Below, in pieces: positions 15,124-18,856 of a stretch of 18,856 bases of DNA (within the stretch, counting starts at the first letter, position 1; each line of letters starts with the position of its first letter). The position numbers and the translations under genes are program-made. A model generated the notes under the pieces. The model was not told the DNA's origin. It worked only from the letters and a program-made list of their open reading frames with translations, and did not search any database. This stretch comes from UKL13-2 sp044346745 (GTDB taxonomy: Bacteria; Pseudomonadota; Gammaproteobacteria; Burkholderiales; Usitatibacteraceae), in the NCBI GenBank assembly GCA_044346745.1, contig JBIIYQ010000056.1:1-18856 (forward strand), in the 5' to 3' direction.

Positions 15124-15534
15124 TTAACTACCCATGGCAATGGTTTTTGCCAGAAGGTTTTTGGTTGTATTCATGACTTCGACGTTGTTTTGGTAGGCAC
15201 GTGAAGCCCCAATCATGTTGACCATCTCGTCGATTACGTTCACGTTAGGCATCGTGATGTTTCCCGCCTCGTCGGCCAGCGGATTCTTCGGGTCGTAAAT
15301 CTTGCGGCCCTCGGCTTCACTCTCGTTGACACCCGCAACCCTTACACCGGCAGAAGCTTGGTCATTAGCATCAGCGAGATGAGCTTGGAAAACGACCTGA
15401 CGCGCCTTGTAGGCTTTTCCGTCAGGCCCGGCGATGCTGTCTGCATTCGCGAGGTTAGACGCGATGACATTCAGTCGCACGTCCTGTGCGGCAATCGCCG
15501 AACCCGAGACACCAAAGACTTTAAATAGAGACAT
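15124..15534 (-). CDS. flgC: Flagellar proximal rod protein FlgC
   Basis: A 136-residue rod protein, the standard length. I chose ATG 15534, which gives the usual opening MSLFKVFGVSGSAIAAQ; an in-frame ATG 11 codons earlier gives a non-conserved extension and has no ribosome binding site. The rod motif VIASNLANADSIAGPDGKAY and the diagnostic YDPKNPLADEAGNITMPNVN are present, with EMVNMIGASRAYQNNVEVMN near the end. GGGG lies 8 bases before the start. It lies between flgB and flgD with short gaps. Confidence 0.97.
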   Translation of the reverse strand: MSLFKVFGVSGSAIAAQDVRLNVIASNLANADSIAGPDGKAYKARQVVFQAHLADANDQASAGVRVAGVNESEAEGRKIYDPKNPLADEAGNITMPNVNVIDEMVNMIGASRAYQNNVEVMNTTKNLLAKTIAMGS

Positions 15535-15572
15535 GATCTTTACCCCACTTGTTTGCGAAAAAGTCATCGAGC

Positions 15573-16019
15573 TTACTGCCCGTTAACGGCCATCCCCATT
15601 GTCTTGATCTGCCCGTTCAAGAAGCGCAATGCCACTTCATAGCGAACGGCATTTTCCGCAAAGTTCGCCGTTTCCCGATGGACTTCGACTGTATTTCCGT
15701 CAAACGAGCCTTGCGTCGGCATGCGGTACTGCAGCGGCGTGCCCCCGCCCAACAATGACGACGTGGAAAAAGTTGCGGTTGATACATGCTGCGGATTGGT
15801 CGCCGCTAAAGAGCCGTTCGATCCTGTCGATGACGCTGGAGCTGGTGTGGTGATGTTACGTGTCGCATTGCCTAGCGCTTCACGAAAGTTGAAGTCTCGA
15901 GCCTGAAAGCCGGGGGTATCGGCGTTCGCGATGTTCGACGCGATCACCCGCTGACGCTCGCTGCGTAGCTTTAGCGCATCTGCGTTGAAATCAAACTGCG
16001 ACGTAATCCGGTTAAGCAT
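15573..16019 (-). CDS. flgB: Flagellar proximal rod protein FlgB
   Basis: A 148-residue rod protein near the MS ring end of the rod. The start at ATG 16019 gives the normal opening MLNRITSQFDFNADALKLR and has AAGGGGA just upstream; the ORF stays open 35 codons further, but that part is not conserved. The motif VIASNIANADTPGFQARDFNF is nearly invariant in the family. The central Ser/Thr/Gly-rich stretch and the C-terminal helix, with VEVHRETANFAENAVRYEVA, are as expected. It is the first gene of the flgB-G run; I found no convincing promoter in front of it. Confidence 0.96.
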   Translation of the reverse strand: MLNRITSQFDFNADALKLRSERQRVIASNIANADTPGFQARDFNFREALGNATRNITTPAPASSTGSNGSLAATNPQHVSTATFSTSSLLGGGTPLQYRMPTQGSFDGNTVEVHRETANFAENAVRYEVALRFLNGQIKTMGMAVNGQ

Positions 16020-16225
16020 CTGTCTCCCCTTGCGTTTCATAACTGACTGCTTTGGCAACTTCGCCCGGTTTTGCCGACACGCAACAAGTCCCGAGTGACG
16101 CTGATTATGGGGAGATACCAGCACAAAGAAAGGTGGAAAAGAGACCAGATTGGCTGGTTATTCAACAATTAGCGCGTGGACTAGCAGGCATAGACTGCCT
16201 CATCTGGAAAGGTGGGGAACCCTGA
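16020..16225. promoter_or_regulatory. Divergent flgB / flgA intergenic region
   Basis: Two divergently transcribed flagellar operons start here, so both promoters should lie within these 206 bases. I could not find a sigma-28 match or a TGGCAC-N5-TTGC sigma-54 element on either strand, and no good sigma-70 pair. Activation by a class II regulator such as FlhDC would fit the lack of strong consensus boxes, but no FlhDC site can be shown by eye. Confidence 0.4.
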
Positions 16226-16972
16226 ATGACGAGAATCACAAACATCGCTGGTCGCACTTTTGGTGGCGCAAGAAGTATATTTAACGCATTGATTGCAATG
16301 AGTTTTTCTTGCATTATCATCATCTGTAGCGCGACTGTTGAAGCACCGCGAGCGACCGACGAACCAATCGAGACACAGTTACAGCGCTTGATTGAAGAAC
16401 AAACCAGCCAGCTTCAGGGCCGTATCGAAGTCGAGGTCGGGCAACTCGACCCGCGCCTCAAGTTGGCTACCTGTGCGCGCACCGAAGCCTATCTGCCTTC
16501 TGGTGCCCGACTTTGGGGGAAAAGCCAGGTTGGCTTGCGCTGTGTATCCGGTGCGTTCTGGAGCGTCTTTATCCCGGTGCATGTCCGCGTTTTTGGCCCG
16601 GCACTCGTTAGCACGCGGAGCATTCAGGCAGGTCAATCGCTGCGTCCGGACGACGTCCGGGCGTTGGAACAGGAGCTAAGTAAGGAACCCGGGCGACCAG
16701 TACTGGACTTGGCCACGCTTGAAAGCAAGACCCTCATTCGGAGTATTCCGATTGGCGTGGTTGTTCGCGAGGATTGGCTGCGCGCCATTCCGATCATCCA
16801 AAGCGGGGACCAAGTCAGGGTACAGGCGACAGGCAGGGGGTTTAGCATCACCGTCGAAGGGTTTGCCTTAAACTCAGCCGCTGAGGGGCAGCAGGTAAAG
16901 GTGCGGGCAGAAAGCGGTCGGGTGGTCACCGGTATTGCCCGCTCAGGTCGAATAGCTGAGGTACGGCTGTAA
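16226..16972 (+). CDS. flgA: Flagellar P-ring assembly chaperone FlgA
   Basis: A 248-residue periplasmic protein that assists FlgI in forming the P ring. A hydrophobic segment at about 20-37 after a basic N-terminus is a Sec signal or anchor. The first half contains the FlgA N-terminal domain with paired cysteines C83 and C106 (LATCARTEAYLPSG and VGLRCVSGAFW). A SAF domain follows from about 125 (STRSIQAGQSLRPDDVRALE), and the C-terminal beta domain has IQSGDQVRVQATGRGFSITVEG and ends in IARSGRIAEVRL. GGTGGGG lies upstream of ATG 16226. It is divergent from flgB and is followed by flgM after 107 bases. Confidence 0.96.
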   Translation: MTRITNIAGRTFGGARSIFNALIAMSFSCIIIICSATVEAPRATDEPIETQLQRLIEEQTSQLQGRIEVEVGQLDPRLKLATCARTEAYLPSGARLWGKSQVGLRCVSGAFWSVFIPVHVRVFGPALVSTRSIQAGQSLRPDDVRALEQELSKEPGRPVLDLATLESKTLIRSIPIGVVVREDWLRAIPIIQSGDQVRVQATGRGFSITVEGFALNSAAEGQQVKVRAESGRVVTGIARSGRIAEVRL

Positions 16973-17005
16973 ATATGGTTCGGCAGAAGATTTTGCACTG
17001 CACTC

Positions 17006-17032
17006 TAAAGTTTGTTTTTGAAATGCCGAAGA
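17006..17032 (+). promoter_or_regulatory. Sigma-28 (FliA) promoter for flgM-flgN
   Basis: TAAAGTTT (17006-17013) is identical to the -35 consensus, the spacer is exactly 11 bases, and GCCGAAGA (17025-17032) matches the -10 GCCGATAA in 6 of 8 positions. Transcription would begin near 17038-17039, about 41 bases before flgM. A sigma-28 promoter in front of flgM is known from enterobacteria, where it lets FlgM and FlgN be made late as well as from the flgA promoter. Confidence 0.85.
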
Positions 17033-17042
17033 TGAATCAGGC

Positions 17043-17065
17043 ATGCGTCCGCGCGGCGCATTTTT
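17043..17065 (+). terminator. Hairpin plus T-run in the flgM leader
   Basis: ATGCG (17043-17047) pairs with CGCAT (17057-17061), the interior TCCGCGCGG can add pairs, and TTTTT follows at 17061-17065. It has the form of a small intrinsic terminator for transcripts coming from flgA. For transcripts started at the sigma-28 promoter the hairpin begins only about five bases from the 5' end, where it could not terminate in the usual way and may instead protect the mRNA. The flgM ribosome binding site lies just after it. Confidence 0.5.
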
Positions 17066-17079
17066 ATGAGGAGTAACAA

Positions 17080-17394
17080 ATGTCGATCTCCAAGCTAAAC
17101 GGACCCATAACATCCAGCGTATTGAATACGGCAGACAAGGTAGCGACCGAAAAAGGGAAACCCACTCCTCAAGACATCAGGGGCACCGGGGAGAGCGCCA
17201 TAAAGTTGTCCCCTCTCTCCGAGCAACTCAAAACGCTGTCCAAGGACTACGCCACCACCGCAGCATTCGACGAAAAGCGCGTGGAAACGCTGAAGACTGC
17301 ACTTGCCAACGGCACATTCAGAATCAACGCAGAGACTGTCGCTGACAAAATGATCGCAGAAGCCAGACAGCTCGCCCCGACGAAACAAAACTAG
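17080..17394 (+). CDS. flgM: Anti-sigma-28 factor FlgM
   Basis: A 104-residue protein that binds and inhibits sigma-28 until it is exported through the finished hook-basal body. It has the flexible, polar N-terminal half that serves export (MSISKLNGPITSSVLN) and the C-terminal sigma-binding half with IKLSPLSEQLKTL at about 46-58 and VETLKTALANGTFRINAETVADKMI at about 68-92, as in other FlgM proteins. TGAGGAG ends 6 bases before ATG 17080. It sits behind a strong sigma-28 promoter, which would give negative feedback, and is followed by flgN after 7 bases. Confidence 0.95.
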   Translation: MSISKLNGPITSSVLNTADKVATEKGKPTPQDIRGTGESAIKLSPLSEQLKTLSKDYATTAAFDEKRVETLKTALANGTFRINAETVADKMIAEARQLAPTKQN

Positions 17395-17401
17395 GATTGT
17401 C

Positions 17402-17878
17402 ATGGACCACACCACGAACCAAAGCGGGAAACTGTTGCGCGATCTTCTGCAAGTCGAATACCAAGTTCTTTGCCAGTACGTGGTGCTTGCCGAGCAAGAA
17501 AACAACGCGCTCGCAGAATCAGATCCTGATACCATTAGCGATTTGGCTGCGCGGAAGCAAATGATGTTGGAGGAGCTCGCTCGTGCGCGCTACGCAACTA
17601 GGCGTGAGCTTGGAGAACCCATCTCTGCCGCCAAACTTGGAGAGCGCCTTGAAAAAGCCGGACCTGGTTCGCGTGATCTTTTTGAATTGATCCTTGCCAA
17701 AGCGCGCGAAGCAATGGAGATCAATCGCATCACCGCGAGGTTGGTTGCCCACCAGACACGTCGCCTCGAACAGCGCCGCGCCGCGCTCAGCGGCGCTGCA
17801 CTAAATACTACCGGCGGTTATGGCATGACGGGCTTTAGGGATTTGACTAACGGGCAAGGAACCATCGGCCACGCATAG
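17402..17878 (+). CDS. flgN: Flagellar export chaperone FlgN
   Basis: A 158-residue, almost fully helical cytoplasmic protein. In characterised systems FlgN binds the C-terminal helices of FlgK and FlgL and brings them to the export gate. The first helix, LLRDLLQVEYQVLCQYVVLAE, and the following LAARKQMMLEELARAR region match the FlgN pattern; a second helix pair around residues 95-132 ends in a basic segment (RRLEQRRAA). The last 25 residues are Gly-rich and probably disordered. AGGA lies 5-6 bases before ATG 17402. The position directly after flgM supports the identity. Confidence 0.92.
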   Translation: MDHTTNQSGKLLRDLLQVEYQVLCQYVVLAEQENNALAESDPDTISDLAARKQMMLEELARARYATRRELGEPISAAKLGERLEKAGPGSRDLFELILAKAREAMEINRITARLVAHQTRRLEQRRAALSGAALNTTGGYGMTGFRDLTNGQGTIGHA

Positions 17879-17928
17879 CCGACTCGATGACGCAGCCCCG
17901 CGACGCCAACGCTCCAACAGGAAAAAAC

Positions 17929-18837
17929 ATGGAAGTCTCGCAACGTAGGCAGCCTCACGAGCCGATGTCAGCCCGCTCAATGGCCACTGATCCGGAACTC
18001 GTGGCGATTCAGCTTGACAGCGAAAAGATCGCCCGCGAGCTCCGCCTCCCGCCTTGCCCCAAGATCATCGAGGAATTCTCACGGCTTATGTCTGACGAGA
18101 ACGCGGACCTGCGCAAGATGGGTGACATGGTCGGCAAGGACCTTGCGCTGGCCGCCAGTGTCCTGCGCGCCGTCAACACACCGCACTATGGACTCCGGCG
18201 CGAGACCACGAACCTCCAGCACGCCGTCTCCATCATTGGACTAAAGAACACTTCTTGCTTGATAGCGCGACTAATGATTCGACAGACTTTTGCATCCAAG
18301 TCCGGCCGCTTGATGCAAGAGTTTTGGAACGATTCAGCAAGCCTTTCCGAACTAGCCGGTCGGATTGCGCCGGAAGTTCGCTGCCTCGACGCTGAAGAAG
18401 TTCGCACCTTCGTGTTGTTTCGCAATGCGGGCCAAGCGGTGATGATCAATCGCTACGAGGGTTATGCTCCTTACGTAACCACACATCAGGGCGGTCTCGC
18501 TCTCGACATGATCGAGGCCGAGAAAGCGGAATTCGAGAATTCACACAACCAAATTGGTTACGTGCTGGCAAAGGAGTGGTGCCTACCCGCGATCATGGCT
18601 CTGGCAATTTACTACCACCACGACGCCAAGTATTTCTCTTTCACCCACGCACCGGCATCCCTGCCGATCAAGCGGCTCATCGCATTTGGTTTTCTTGTAG
18701 ACCAGCTGTACGCACTGAGTCGTGGTGCGTCGGTGATCGACGGATGGGATGTCATCGAGCCCAACCTGCTAAAAGTGCTCGCAATCACTCCAGACGACAT
18801 TGTGCGACTGGCTCAATTGATCGACGCAGATGACTAA
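17929..18837 (+). CDS. HDOD-domain signalling protein, degenerate HD residues
   Basis: A 302-residue protein from ATG 17929, chosen because AGGA lies 6 bases upstream; an in-frame ATG at 17887 has no ribosome binding site. An HDOD domain fills about residues 30-235: LRLPPCPKIIEEFSRL, then VGKDLALAASVLRAVNTPHYGL and LQHAVSIIGLKN, the typical core. Positions that carry metal-binding residues in true HD phosphohydrolases are changed: LFRNAG replaces the LLHDIG-type motif (RN at 165-166), and WNDS (133-136) replaces a W-x-HS-type motif. It is therefore probably a non-catalytic binding or regulatory protein. It is the next gene after flgN, with a gap of about 50 bases, and probably shares its transcript. 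HDOD proteins are linked to motility and signalling in several bacteria, but the partner here is unknown. Confidence 0.85.
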   Translation: MEVSQRRQPHEPMSARSMATDPELVAIQLDSEKIARELRLPPCPKIIEEFSRLMSDENADLRKMGDMVGKDLALAASVLRAVNTPHYGLRRETTNLQHAVSIIGLKNTSCLIARLMIRQTFASKSGRLMQEFWNDSASLSELAGRIAPEVRCLDAEEVRTFVLFRNAGQAVMINRYEGYAPYVTTHQGGLALDMIEAEKAEFENSHNQIGYVLAKEWCLPAIMALAIYYHHDAKYFSFTHAPASLPIKRLIAFGFLVDQLYALSRGASVIDGWDVIEPNLLKVLAITPDDIVRLAQLIDADD

Positions 18838-18856
18838 CGCGCCCGCTGCCCCGGCA

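Noticed and set aside
15535..15567. Longer N-terminus for flgC
   Set aside because: The extra 11 residues are not conserved, have no ribosome binding site, and the family start MSLFKVF is at 15534.
16020..16124. 35-codon extension of flgB
   Set aside because: The sequence is basic and not conserved; ATG 16019 has a purine-rich site and the family N-terminus.
1..18856. CRISPR arrays, tRNA or rRNA genes, prophage genes, toxin-antitoxin pairs
   Set aside because: No regularly spaced repeats, tRNA-like cloverleaf or matching proteins were seen anywhere in the window.

Overview
The window is a motility region of a betaproteobacterium-like genome. The gene order flgB-C-D-E-F-G, then H-I-J-K-L, with flgA divergent and followed by flgM and flgN, is typical of Betaproteobacteria. 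So are the E. coli-type chemoreceptor with a C-terminal xWxxF tail, the two-domain FlgJ, and a YcgR-type PilZ flagellar brake behind a sigma-28-like promoter. I cannot name the genus from the sequence alone.

Layout. (1) Bases 1-236 are the 3' end of an IS630-family transposase cut by the window edge; a fold-back hairpin follows. (2) Bases 409-3553, minus strand, hold a receiver-only response regulator, cheW and a methyl-accepting chemotaxis protein gene; a strong sigma-28 -10 match lies upstream of cheW. (3) Bases 3760-4915, plus strand, hold a YcgR-like c-di-GMP effector with a sigma-28-like promoter at its very start and a 32-bp-stem hairpin plus T-run as terminator. (4) Bases 4916-5343 have no recognised gene, but two small same-frame ORFs with one stop between them run into the end of flgL. 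(5) Bases 5340-16019, minus strand, hold flgBCDEFG and flgHIJKL, split by a 361-bp gene-free gap with two hairpin structures. They encode the rod, hook, hook cap, L and P rings, rod-cap muramidase and hook-filament junction proteins. (6) Bases 16226-18837, plus strand, hold flgA, then flgM and flgN behind a near-consensus sigma-28 promoter, then an HDOD-domain gene.

How it works together. FlgB/C/F/G build the rod. FlgA helps FlgI form the P ring and FlgH forms the L ring. FlgJ caps the rod and cuts peptidoglycan. FlgD caps the growing FlgE hook, and FlgK/FlgL join hook to filament with FlgN as their export chaperone. FlgM holds sigma-28 until the hook is complete. Sigma-28 then can reach the three promoter candidates seen here: flgM-flgN, cheW-mcp and the PilZ gene. 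The window therefore shows early/middle structural genes and several late sensory or output genes side by side.

Most of this is well-understood flagellar biology. I did not find convincing evidence of a wholly new system. The points most worth a second look are the sigma-28-like promoter that overlaps the PilZ gene start and implies a leaderless mRNA, the degenerate HDOD protein attached to the flgM-flgN unit, the flgM leader hairpin, the small ORFs behind flgL, and the hairpin-rich flgG-flgH gap.
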